From assembly GCF_031143425.1 (NCBI RefSeq), contig NC_090443.1:1054354554-1054418553 (forward strand): a stretch of DNA of 64,000 bases, written 5' to 3'. Below the pieces are notes generated by a model. It saw nothing but the letters and a program-made list of their open reading frames with translations. It searched no databases and was not told the origin of the DNA. This document shows, piece after piece, positions 51,701 to 61,303 of this stretch (the first letter of the stretch is position 1; each line of letters starts with the position of its first letter). The stretch comes from Pleurodeles waltl (taxonomy: Eukaryota; Chordata; Amphibia; Caudata; Salamandridae). Position numbers and translations under genes: made by a program.

Positions 51701-53511
51701 AGGCAACCAAAAACCTTGAGGCCAGCCAACAGCTCCAGAAGTTTTGGTATGACCAAAAGGCTGCACTGGTTGAGTTCCAACCAGGGCAGAAAGTCTGGGT
51801 TCTGGAGCCTGTGGCTCCCAGGGCACTCCAGGACAAATGGAGTGGCCCTTACCCAGTGCTAGAAAGGAAGAGTCAGGTCACCTACCTGGTGGACCTGGGC
51901 ACAAGCAGGAGCCCCAAGAGGGTGATCCATGTGAACCGCCTTAAGCTCTTCCATGACAGGGCTGATGTAAATCTGTTGATGGTAACAGATGAGGATCAGG
52001 AGGCAGAGAGTGAACCTCTCCCTGATCTTCTGTCATCAGACCCAAAAGATGGCTCAGTAGATGGAGTGATCTACTCAGACACCCTCTCTGGCCAACAGCA
52101 AGCTGATTGTAGGAGAGTCCTACAACAGTTTCCTGAACTCTTCTCCTTAACCCCTGGTCAGACACACCTGTGTACCCATGATGTGGACACAGGAGACAGC
52201 ATGCCTGTCAAGAACAAAATCTTTAGACAATCTGACCATGTTAAGGAAAGCATCAAGGTGGAAGTCCACAAGATGCTGGAATTGGGAGTAATTGAGCGCT
52301 CTGACAGCCCCTGGGCTAGCCCAGTGGTCTTAGTCCCCAAACCTCACACCAAAGATGGAAAGAAAGAGATGAGGTTTTGTGTGGACTACAGAGGGCTCAA
52401 TTCTGTCACCAAGACAGATGCTCATCCAATTCCTAGAGCTGATGAGCTCATAGATAAATTAGGTGCTGCCAAATTCTTAAGTACCTTTGACTTGACAGCA
52501 GGGTACTGGCAAATAAAAATGGCACCTGGAGCAAAAGAGAAAACAGCATTCTCCACACCTGATGGGCATTATCAGTTTACTGTTATGCCCTTTGGTTTAA
52601 AGAATGCCCCTGCCACCTTCCAAAGGTTGGTGAATCAAGTCCTTGCTGGCTTGGAGTCCTTTAGCACAGCTTATCTTGATGATATTGCTGTCTTTAGCTC
52701 CACCTGGCAGGATCACCTGGTCCACCTGAAGAAGGTTTTGAAGGCTCTGCAATCTGCAGGCCTCTCTATCAAGGCATCCAAATGCCAGATAGGGCAGGGA
52801 ACTGTGGTTTACTTGGGCCACCTTGTAGGTGGAGGCCAAGTTCAGCCACTCCAACCCAAGATCCAGACTATTCTGGACTGGGTAGCTCCGAAAACCCAGA
52901 CTCAAGTCAGGGCATTCCTTGGCTTGACTGGGTATTACAGGAGGTTTGTGAAGGGATATGGATCCATTGTGACAGCCCTCACTGAACTCACCTCCAAGAA
53001 AATGCCCAAGAAAGTGAACTGGACTGTGGAATGCCAACAGGCCTTTGACACCCTGAAACAAGCAATGTGCTCAGCACCAGTTCTAAAAGCTCCAGATTAT
53101 TCTAAGCAGTTCATTGTGCAGACAGATGCCTCTGAACATGGGATAGGGGCAGTTTTGTCCCAAACAAATGATGATGGCCTTGACCAGCCTGTTGCTTTCA
53201 TTAGCAGGAGGTTACTCCCCAGGGAGCAGCGTTTGAGTGCCATTGAGAGGGAGGCCTTTGCTGTGGTTTGGTCCCTGAAGAAGCTGAGACCATACCTCTT
53301 TGGGACTCACTTCCTAGTTCAAACTGACCACAGACCTCTCAAATGGCTGATGCAAATGAAAGGTGAAAATCCTAAACTGTTGAGGTGGTCCATCTCCCTA
53401 CAGGGAATGGACTTTATAGTGGAACACAGACCTGGGACTGCCCATGCCAATGCAGATGGCCTTTCCAGGTTCTTCCACTTAGAAAATGAAGACTCTCTTG
53501 GGAAAGGTTAG
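48730..53511 (+). CDS. gag-pol: Gmr1-like copy 2: intact Gag-PR-IN-RT-RH polyprotein
   Basis: 1,593 residues without a break. Order: SAP-like segment (15-55), acidic region (60-120), capsid (about 160-335) whose C-terminal half (240-335) has the SCAN pattern (RIRFRG, W262, F292-LL298, P316-E320-L321), a knuckle C401-C404-H409-C416 (CX2CX4HX6C), protease D491-TGAS, integrase zinc ligands H740, H753, C770, C773 and core D803, D863, E899, GPY-type module (about 1,035-1,075), RT with D1254 and YLDD 1315-1318, RNase H D1466, E1508, D1533, D1576. Integrase before RT identifies the Gmr1-like group. Leu replaces Trp at 1502, next to the RNase H Glu. It is the only copy with an unbroken frame. Confidence 0.95.
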   Translation: MSSTDVTVVELDTTPYLHLKMRELRSLCKIKKITMGPKPTKIQLQELLAEFEKANPSEGGNSEEEDSDLEENSPLPVLSRENRVPQTLTPKIIVRDAGSLTGETNTSEITEDNSSEEDIQLARMAKRLALERQILAIERERQEMGLGPINGGSNINRVRDSPDMLKIPKGIVTKYEDGDDITKWFTAFERACVTRKVNRSHWGALLWEMFTGKCRDRLLTLSGQDAESYDLMKGTLIEGFGFSTEEYRIRFRGAQKSSSQTWVDFVDYSVKTLDGWIQGSGVSNYDGLYNLFVKEHLLSNCFNVKLHQHLVDLGPISPQELGKKADHWVKTRVSKTSTGGDQKKGVTKPPQGKGGETAKNKNSQESSKGPQKPAQEGGPRASSQTNPGYKGKNFDPKKAWCRNCSQSGHQTGDKACPKKSSTPNSNPGNTGMASLQVGSTVCPEQIRVHTEATLVSEGGVDLATLAAWPPNMQKYRQQLFINGTSVEGLRDTGASVTMVTEKLVSPGQYLTGKTYTVTNADNQTKAHPMAMVTLEWGGVNGLKQVVVSSNIPVDCLLGNDLESSAWAEVELKTHAAMLGIPELVCVKTRAQCKAQGEKVELESGKMAQPTKRKGKSVGKPTATQSEKGNLSSQEEVLPSEGTEPLELEPYQVELLGPGGPSREELCKGQETCPSLEGLRQQAAEESKGKKNGTHRVYWEDGLLYTEARDPKPGATRRVVVPQSFREFILTLAHDIPLAGHLGQTKTWERLVNHFYWPNMSQKVKEFCLSCPTCQSSGKTGGHPKAPLIPLPVVGVPFERVGVDIVGPLEPPTASGNMYILVVVDHASRYPEAIPLRSTTAPAVAKALIGIFTRVGFPKEVVSDRGTNFMSAYLKHMWNECGVTYKFTTPYHPQTNGLVERFNKTLKGMIMGLPEKLKRRWDVLLPCLLFAYREVPQKGVGFSPFELLFGHPVRGPLALVKEGWERPLHEPKQDIVDYVLGLRSRMAEYMEKATKNLEASQQLQKFWYDQKAALVEFQPGQKVWVLEPVAPRALQDKWSGPYPVLERKSQVTYLVDLGTSRSPKRVIHVNRLKLFHDRADVNLLMVTDEDQEAESEPLPDLLSSDPKDGSVDGVIYSDTLSGQQQADCRRVLQQFPELFSLTPGQTHLCTHDVDTGDSMPVKNKIFRQSDHVKESIKVEVHKMLELGVIERSDSPWASPVVLVPKPHTKDGKKEMRFCVDYRGLNSVTKTDAHPIPRADELIDKLGAAKFLSTFDLTAGYWQIKMAPGAKEKTAFSTPDGHYQFTVMPFGLKNAPATFQRLVNQVLAGLESFSTAYLDDIAVFSSTWQDHLVHLKKVLKALQSAGLSIKASKCQIGQGTVVYLGHLVGGGQVQPLQPKIQTILDWVAPKTQTQVRAFLGLTGYYRRFVKGYGSIVTALTELTSKKMPKKVNWTVECQQAFDTLKQAMCSAPVLKAPDYSKQFIVQTDASEHGIGAVLSQTNDDGLDQPVAFISRRLLPREQRLSAIEREAFAVVWSLKKLRPYLFGTHFLVQTDHRPLKWLMQMKGENPKLLRWSISLQGMDFIVEHRPGTAHANADGLSRFFHLENEDSLGKG

Positions 53512-53544
53512 TCTCATCCTCTTTCGTTTGGGGGGGGGGGGTTG

Positions 53545-56226
53545 TGTAAGGAAATGCCTCCTTGGCATGGTTGCCCCCTGACTTTTTGCCTTTGCTGATG
53601 CTATGTTTACAATTGAAAGTGTGCTGAGGCCTGCTAACCAGGCCCCAGCACCAGTGTTCTTTCCCTAACCTGTACTTTTGTATCCACAATTGGCAGACCC
53701 TGGCATCCAGATAAGCCCCTTGTAACTGGTACTTCTGGTACCAAGGGCCCTGATGCCAAGGAAGGTCTCTAAGGGCTGCAGCATGTCTTATGCCACCCTG
53801 GAGACCTCTCACTCAGCACAGACACACTGCTTGCCAGCTTGTGTGTGCTAGTGAGGACAAAACGAGTAAGTCGACATGGCACTCCCCTCAGGGTGCCATG
53901 CCAGCCTCTCACTGCCTATGCAGTATAGGTAAGACACCCCTCTAGCAGGCCTTACAGCCCTAAGGCAGGGTGCACTATACCATAGGTGAGGGTACCAGTG
54001 CATGAGCATGGTACCCCTACAGTGTCTAAACAAAACCTTAGACATTGTAAGTGCAGGGTAGCCATAAGAGTATATGGTCTGGGAGTCTGTCAAACACGAA
54101 CTCCACAGCACCACAATGGCTACACTGAAAACTGGGAAGTTTGGTATCAAACTTCTCAGCACAATAAATGCACACTGATGCCAGTGTACATTTTATTGCA
54201 AAATACACCCCAGAGGGCACCTTAGAGGTGCCCCCTGAAACTTAACCGACTATCTGTGTAGGCTGACTAGTTCCAGCAGCCTGCCACACTAGACATGTTG
54301 CTGGCCCCATGGGGAGAGTGCCTTTGTCACTCTGAGGCCAGTAACAAAGCCTGCACTGGGTGGAGATGCTAACACCTCCCCCAGGCAGGAGCTGTGACAC
54401 CTGGCGGTGAGCCTCAAAGGCTCACCCCTTTGTCACAGCACCGCAGGACACTCCAGCTAGTGGAGTTGCCCGCCCCCTCCGGCCCGGCCCCCACTTTTGG
54501 CGGCAAGGCCGGAGAAAATAATGAGAATAACAAGGAGGAGTCATTGGCCAGTCAGGACAGCCCCTAAGGTGTCCTGAGCTGAGGTGACTCTAACTTTTAG
54601 AAATCCTCCATCTTGCAGATGGAGGATTCCCCCAATAGGGTTAGGATTGTGACCCCCTCCCCTTGGGAGGAGGCACAAAAAGGGTGTACCCACCCTCAGG
54701 GCTAGTAGCCATTGGCTACTAACCCCCCAGACCTAAACACGCCCTTAAATTTAGTATTTAAGGGCTACCCTGAACCCTAGAAAATCAGATTCCTGCAACT
54801 ACAAGAAGGACTGCCTAGCTGAAAAACCCCTGCAGAGGAAGACCAGAAGACGACAACTGCCTTGGCTCCAGAAACTCACCGGCCTGTCTCCTGCCTTCCG
54901 AAGATCCTGCTCCAGCGACGCCTTCCAAAGGGACCAGCGACCTCGACATCCTCTGAGGACTGCCCCTGCTTCGAAAAGACAAGAAACTCCCGAGGACAGC
55001 GGACCTGCTCCAAGAAAGGCTGCAACTTTGTTTCCAGCAGCCTTGAAAGAACCCTGCAAGCTCCCCGCAAGAAGCGTGAGACTTGCAACACTGCACCCGG
55101 CGACCCCGACTCGGCTGGTGGAGAACCAACACCTCAGGGAGGACCCCCGGACTTCTCTACGACTGTGAGTACCAAAACCTGTCCCTCCTGAGCCCCCACA
55201 GCGCCGCCTGCAGAGGGAATCCCGAGGCTTCCCCTGACCGCGACTCTCTGAAACCTAAGTCCCGACGCCTGGAAAAGACCCTGCACCCGCAGCCCCCAGG
55301 ACCTGAAGGACCGGACTTTCACTGGAGAAGTGACCCCCAGGAGTCCCTCTCCCTTGCCCAAGTGGAGGTTTCCCCGAGGAAGCCCCCCCTTGCCTGCCTG
55401 CAGCGCTGAAGAGATCCGTTGATCTCTCATTGACTAACATTGCGAACCCGACGCTTGTTTCTACACTGCACCCGGCCGCCCCCGCGCCGCTGAGGGTGAA
55501 ATTTCTGTGTGGGCTTGTGTCCCCCCCGGTGCCCTACAAAACCCCCCTGGTCTGCCCTCCGAAGACGCGGGTACTTACCTGCAAGCAGACCGGAACCGGG
55601 GCACCCCCTTCTCTCCATTCTAGCCTATGCGTTTTGGGCACCACTTTGAACTCTGCACCTGACCGGCCCTGAGCTGCTGGTGTGGTGACTTTGGGGTTGC
55701 TCTGAACCCCCAACGGTGGGCTACCTTGGACCAAGAACTGAACCCTGTAAGTGTCTTACTTACCTGGTAAAACTAACAAAAACTTACCTCCCCCAGGAAC
55801 TGTGAAAATTGCACTAAGTGTCCACTTTTAAAGTAGCTATTTGTCAATAACTTGAAAAGTATACATGCAATTGAAATGATTCAAAGTTCCTAATGTACTT
55901 ACCTGCAATACCTTTTAAACAAGATATTACATGTTAAATTTGAACCTGTGGTTCTTAAAATAAACTAAGAAAAGATATTTTTCTATAACAAAACCTATTG
56001 GCTGGATTTGTCTCTGAGTGTGTGTACCTCATTTATTGTCTATGTGTATGTACAACAAATGCTTAACACTACTCCTTGGATAAGCCTACTGCTCGACCAC
56101 ACTACCACAAAATAGAGCATTAGTATTATCTCTTTTTACCACTATTTTACCTCTAAGGGGAACCCTTGGACTCTGTGCATGCTATTCCTTACTTTGAAAT
56201 AGCACATACAGAGCCAACTTCCTACA
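53545..56226 (+). repeat. LTR 3 of the Gmr1-like array
   Basis: 2,682 bp, shared by copies 2 and 3, preceded by a 12-G polypurine tract. It lacks one aga triplet near 54,805 and has private changes such as gtcattgg near 54,540. Confidence 0.93.
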
Positions 56227-56246
56227 TTGGTGGATCAGCGGTGGGG
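56227..56246 (+). promoter_or_regulatory. Primer binding site, copy 3
   Basis: Identical to the site at 38,009 and directly after LTR 3. Confidence 0.5.
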
Positions 56247-56490
56247 TACAAGACTTTGCATTTGCTGGACTACTCAGCCAATACCTGATCACACGACAAA
56301 TTCCAAAATTGTCATTAGAAATTGATTTTTGCAATTTGAAAAGTTTTCTAAATTCTTAAAAGACCTGCTAGGGCCTTGTGTTAGATCCTGTTTAGCATTT
56401 CTTTTAGAGTTTAAAAGTTTGTAAAAGTTTGAATTAGATTCTAGAACCAGTTTTAGATTCCTAAAAAGTATTCCAACTTTTAGAAGCAAA

Positions 56491-58740
56491 ATGTCTAGCA
56501 CAGATGTGACTGTGGTGGAACTCGACACCACACCTTACCTCCATCTTAAAATGAGGGAGCTAAGGTCACTCTGTAAAATAAAGAAAATAACAATGGGCCC
56601 CAAACCTACCAAAATACAGCTCCAGGAGCTTTTGGCAGAGTTTGAAAAGGCCAACCCCTCTGAGGGTGGCAACTCAGAGGAAGAGGATAGTGACTTGGAG
56701 GAAAATTCCCCCCTACCAGTCCTATCTAGGGAGAACAGGGTCCCTCAAACCCTGACTCCAAAAATAATAGTCAGAGATGCTGGTTCCCTCACAGGAGAGA
56801 CCAACACCTCTGAAATCACTGAGGATAACTCCAGTGAAGAGGACATCCAGTTAGCCAGGATGGCCAAAAGATTGGCTTTGGAAAGACAGATCCTAGCCAT
56901 AGAGAGGGAAAGACAAGAGATGGGCCTAGGACCCATCAATGGTGGCAGCAACATAAATAGGGTCAGAGATTCTCCTGACATGTTGAAAATCCCTAAAGGG
57001 ATTGTAACTAAATATGAAGATGGTGATGACATCACCAAATGGTTCACAGCTTTTGAGAGGGCTTGTGTAACCAGAAAAGTGAACAGATCTCACTGGGGTG
57101 CTCTCCTTTGGGAAATGTTCACAGGAAAGTGTAGGGATAGACTCCTCACACTCTCTGGACAAGATGCAGAATCTTATGACCTCATGAAGGGTACCCTGAT
57201 TGAGGGCTTTGGATTCTCCACTGAGGAGTATAGGATTAGATTCAGAGGGGCTCAAAAATCCTCGAGCCAGACCTGGGTTGACTTTGTAGACTACTCAGTA
57301 AAAACACTAGATGGTTGGATTCAAGGCAGTGGTGTAAGTAATTATGATGGGCTGTACAATTTATTTGTAAAAGAACACCTGTTAAGTAATTGTTTCAATG
57401 TTAAACTGCATCAGCATCTGGTAGACCTAGGACCAATTTCTCCCCAAGAATTGGGAAAGAAGGCGGACCATTGGGTCAAGACTAGGGTGTCCAAAACTTC
57501 CACAGGGGGTGACCAAAAGAAAGGGGTCACAAAACCTCCCCAGGGGAAAGGTGGTGAGACAGCCAAAAATAAAAATAGTCAAGAGTCTTCTAAAGGCCCC
57601 CGAAAACCTGCACAGGAGGGTGGGCCCAGAGCCTCTTCACAAACCAATCCTGGGTACAAGGGTAAAAACTTTGATCCCAAAAAGGCCTGGTGTCGAAACT
57701 GTAGTCAGTCTGGACACCAAACTGGAGACAAGGCCTGTCCCAAGAAAAGTTCCACTCCAAACTCCAATCCAGGTAACACTGGAATGGCTAGTCTCCAAGT
57801 GGGATCAACAGTGTGCCCCGAGCAAATCAGGGTCCACACTGAAGCTACTCTAGTCTCTGAGGGTGGGGTGGATTTAGCCACACTAGCTGCCTGGCCCCCT
57901 AACATGCAAAAATACAGGCAGCAGCTCTTTATTAATGGGACAAGTGTAGAGGGCCTGAGGGATACAGGTGCCAGTGTCACCATGGTGACAGAGAAACTGG
58001 TTTCCCCTGGCCAATACCTGACTGGAAAAACTTATACAGTCACCAATGCTGACAATCAAACTAAAGCACATCCCATGGCAATGGTAACTTTAGAATGGGG
58101 AGGGGTCAATGGCCTGAAACAGGTGGTGGTCTCCTCAAACATCCCAGTAGACTGTCTGCTTGGAAATGACCTGGAGTCCTCAGCATGGGCTGAGGTAGAG
58201 CTAAAAACCCATGCAGCCATGCTGGGTATCCCTGAACTGGTGTGTGTAAAAACAAGAGCACAATGCAAGGCACAGGGTGAAAAAGTAGAGCTGGAGTCTG
58301 GAAAAATGGCCCAGCCTACCAAGAGAAAAGGAAAGTCAGTTGGGAAACCAACTGCAACACAGTCAGAAAAAGGGAACCTCTCTTCTCAGGAAGAAGTTCT
58401 GCCCTCTGAGGGAACTGAGCCTTTGGAACTTGAACCTTATCAGGTTGAGCTCTTAGGCCCAGGGGGACCCTCAAGGGAGGAGCTGTGTAAGGGACAAGAA
58501 ACCTGTCCCTCTCTTGAAGGCCTTAGGCAGCAAGCTGCTGAAGAGTCCAAGGGCAAGAAAAATGGAACACATAGGGTCTATTGGGAAGATGGACTCCTGT
58601 ACACTGAGGCCAGAGACCCCAAACCTGGTGCCACTAGGAGAGTGGTAGTGCCTCAATCGTTCAGAGAGTTTATTCTGACCTTAGCCCATGATATTCCCCT
58701 TGTGGGCATTTGGGACAAACCAAGACGTGGGAGAGGTTAG
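56491..58740 (+). pseudogene. gag: Gmr1-like copy 3: Gag-protease part (frameshifted before integrase)
   Basis: 749 codons with the same domains as copy 2 up to the protease. The same one-base deletion as in copy 1 lies near 58,702 and ends the frame at 58,740. Val is kept at residue 304 as in copy 2. Private change: Q to R in GPRKPAQ. Confidence 0.9.
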
Positions 58741-61271
58741 TCAACCACTTCTACTGGCCCAATATGTCCCAGAAGGTTAAGGAGTTTTGCCTCTCCTGCC
58801 CCACCTGTCAATCCAGTGGTAAGACAGGTGGGCACCCAAAGGCCCCCCTCATTCCACTTCCAGTGGTGGGGGGCCCCTTTGAAAGAGTGGGTGTGGACAT
58901 AGTTGGTCCACTGGAACCTCCCACAGCCTCAGGAAATATGTACATCCTAGTAGTAGTGGATCATGCTACTAGGTATCCTGAAGCTATTCCCCTTAGGTCG
59001 ACTACTGCCCCTGCAGTAGCCAAGGCCCTCATTGGTATCTTTACCAGAGTGGGTTTCCCTAAGGAGGTGGTGTCTGACAGAGGTACCAACTTCATGTCAG
59101 CATACCTAAAACACATGTGGAATGAGTGTGGAGTGACTTACAAATTCACTACACCATACCATCCACAAACTAATGGCTTAGTTGAGAGATTCAACAAGAC
59201 ATTAAAAGGCATGATCATGGGGCTCCCAGAAAAGCTCAAAAGGAGATGGGATGTCCTCTTGCCATGTCTGCTTTTCGCTTACAGAGAGGTGCCACAGAAG
59301 GGAGTAGGATTCTCACCCTTTGAACTTCTGTTTGGTCATCCTGTAAGGGGACCACTTGCTCTTGTTAAAGAAGGCTGGGAGAGACCTCTTCATGAGCCTA
59401 AACAAGACATAGTGGACTATGTACTTGGCCTTCGCTCTAGAATGGCAGAGTACATGGAAAAGGCAACCAAAAACCTTGAGGCCAGCCAACAGCTCCAGAA
59501 GTTTTGGTATGACCAAAAGGCTGCACTGGTTGAGTTCCAACCAGGGCAGAAAGTCTGGGTTCTGGAGCCTGTGGCTCCCAGGGCACTCCAGGACAAATGG
59601 AGTGGCCCTTACCCAGTGCTAGAAAGGAAGAGTCAGGTCACCTACCTGGTGGACCTGGGCACAAGCAGGAGCCCCAAGAGGGTGATCCATGTGAACCGCC
59701 TTAAGCTCTTCCATGACAGGGCTGATGTAAATCTGTTGATGGTAACAGATGAGGATCAGGAGGCAGAGAGTGAACCTCTCCCTGATCTTCTGTCATCAGA
59801 CCCAAAAGATGGCTCAGTAGATGGAGTGATCTACTCAGACACCCTCTCTGGCCAACAGCAAGCTGATTGTAGGAGAGTCCTACAACAGTTTCCTGAACTC
59901 TTCTCCTTAACCCCTGGTCAGACACACCTGTGTACCCATGATGTGGACACAGGAGACAGCATGCCTGTCAAGAACAAAATCTTTAGACAATCTGACCATG
60001 TTAAGGAAAGCATCAAGGTGGAAGTCCACAAGATGCTGGAATTGGGAGTAATTGAGCGCTCTGACAGCCCCTGGGCTAGCCCAGTGGTCTTAGTCCCCAA
60101 ACCTCACACCAAAGATGGAAAGAAAGAGATGAGGTTTTGTGTGGACTACAGAGGGCTCAATTCTGTCACCAAGACAGATGCTCATCCAATTCCTAGAGCT
60201 GATGAGCTCATAGATAAATTAGGTGCTGCCAAATTCTTAAGTACCTTTGACTTGACAGCAGGGTACTGGCAAATAAAAATGGCACCTGGAGCAAAAGAGA
60301 AAACAGCATTCTCCACACCTGATGGGCATTATCAGTTTACTGTTATGCCCTTTGGTTTAAAGAATGCCCCTGCCACCTTCCAAAGGTTGGTGAATCAAGT
60401 CCTTGCTGGCTTGGAGTCCTTTAGCACAGCTTATCTTGATGATATTGCTGTCTTTAGCTCCACCTGGCAGGATCACCTGGTCCACCTGAAGAAGGTTTTG
60501 AAGGCTCTGCAATCTGCAGGCCTCTCTATCAAGGCATCCAAATGCCAGATAGGGCAGGGAACTGTGGTTTACTTGGGCCACCTTGTAGGTGGAGGCCAAG
60601 TTCAGCCACTCCAACCCAAGATCCAGACTATTCTGGACTGGGTAGCTCCGAAAACCCAGACTCAAGTCAGGGCATTCCTTGGCTTGACTGGGTATTACAG
60701 GAGGTTTGTGAAGGGATATGGATCCATTGTGACAGCCCTCACTGAACTCACCTCCAAGAAAATGCCCAAGAAAGTGAACTGGACTGTGGAATGCCAACAG
60801 GCCTTTGACACCCTGAAACAAGCAATGTGCTCAGCACCAGTTCTAAAAGCTCCAGATTATTCTAAGCAGTTCATTGTGCAGACAGATGCCTCTGAACATG
60901 GGATAGGGGCAGTTTTGTCCCAAACAAATGATGATGGCCTTGACCAGCCTGTTGCTTTCATTAGCAGGAGGTTACTCCCCAGGGAGCAGCGTTGGAGTGC
61001 CATTGAGAGGGAGGCCTTTGCTGTGGTTTGGTCCCTGAAGAAGCTGAGACCATACCTCTTTGGGACTCACTTCCTAGTTCAAACTGACCACAGACCTCTC
61101 AAATGGCTGATGCAAATGAAAGGTGAAAATCCTAAACTGTTGAGGTGGTCCATCTCCCTACAGGGAATGGACTTTATAGTGGAACACAGACCTGGGACTG
61201 CCCATGCCAATGCAGATGGCCTTTCCAGGTTCTTCCACTTAGAAAATGAAGACTCTCTTGGGAAAGGTTAG
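58710..61271 (+). pseudogene. pol: Gmr1-like copy 3: integrase-RT-RNase H part
   Basis: 853 codons from an ATG that follows the deletion, complete for the integrase core, GPY-type module, RT (YLDD) and RNase H. Trp is kept at the position where copy 2 has Leu. Private change: V to G in VVGGPFERV just before the first catalytic Asp of integrase. Confidence 0.9.
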
Positions 61272-61303
61272 TCTCATCCTCTTTCGTTTGGGGGGGGGGG
61301 TTG

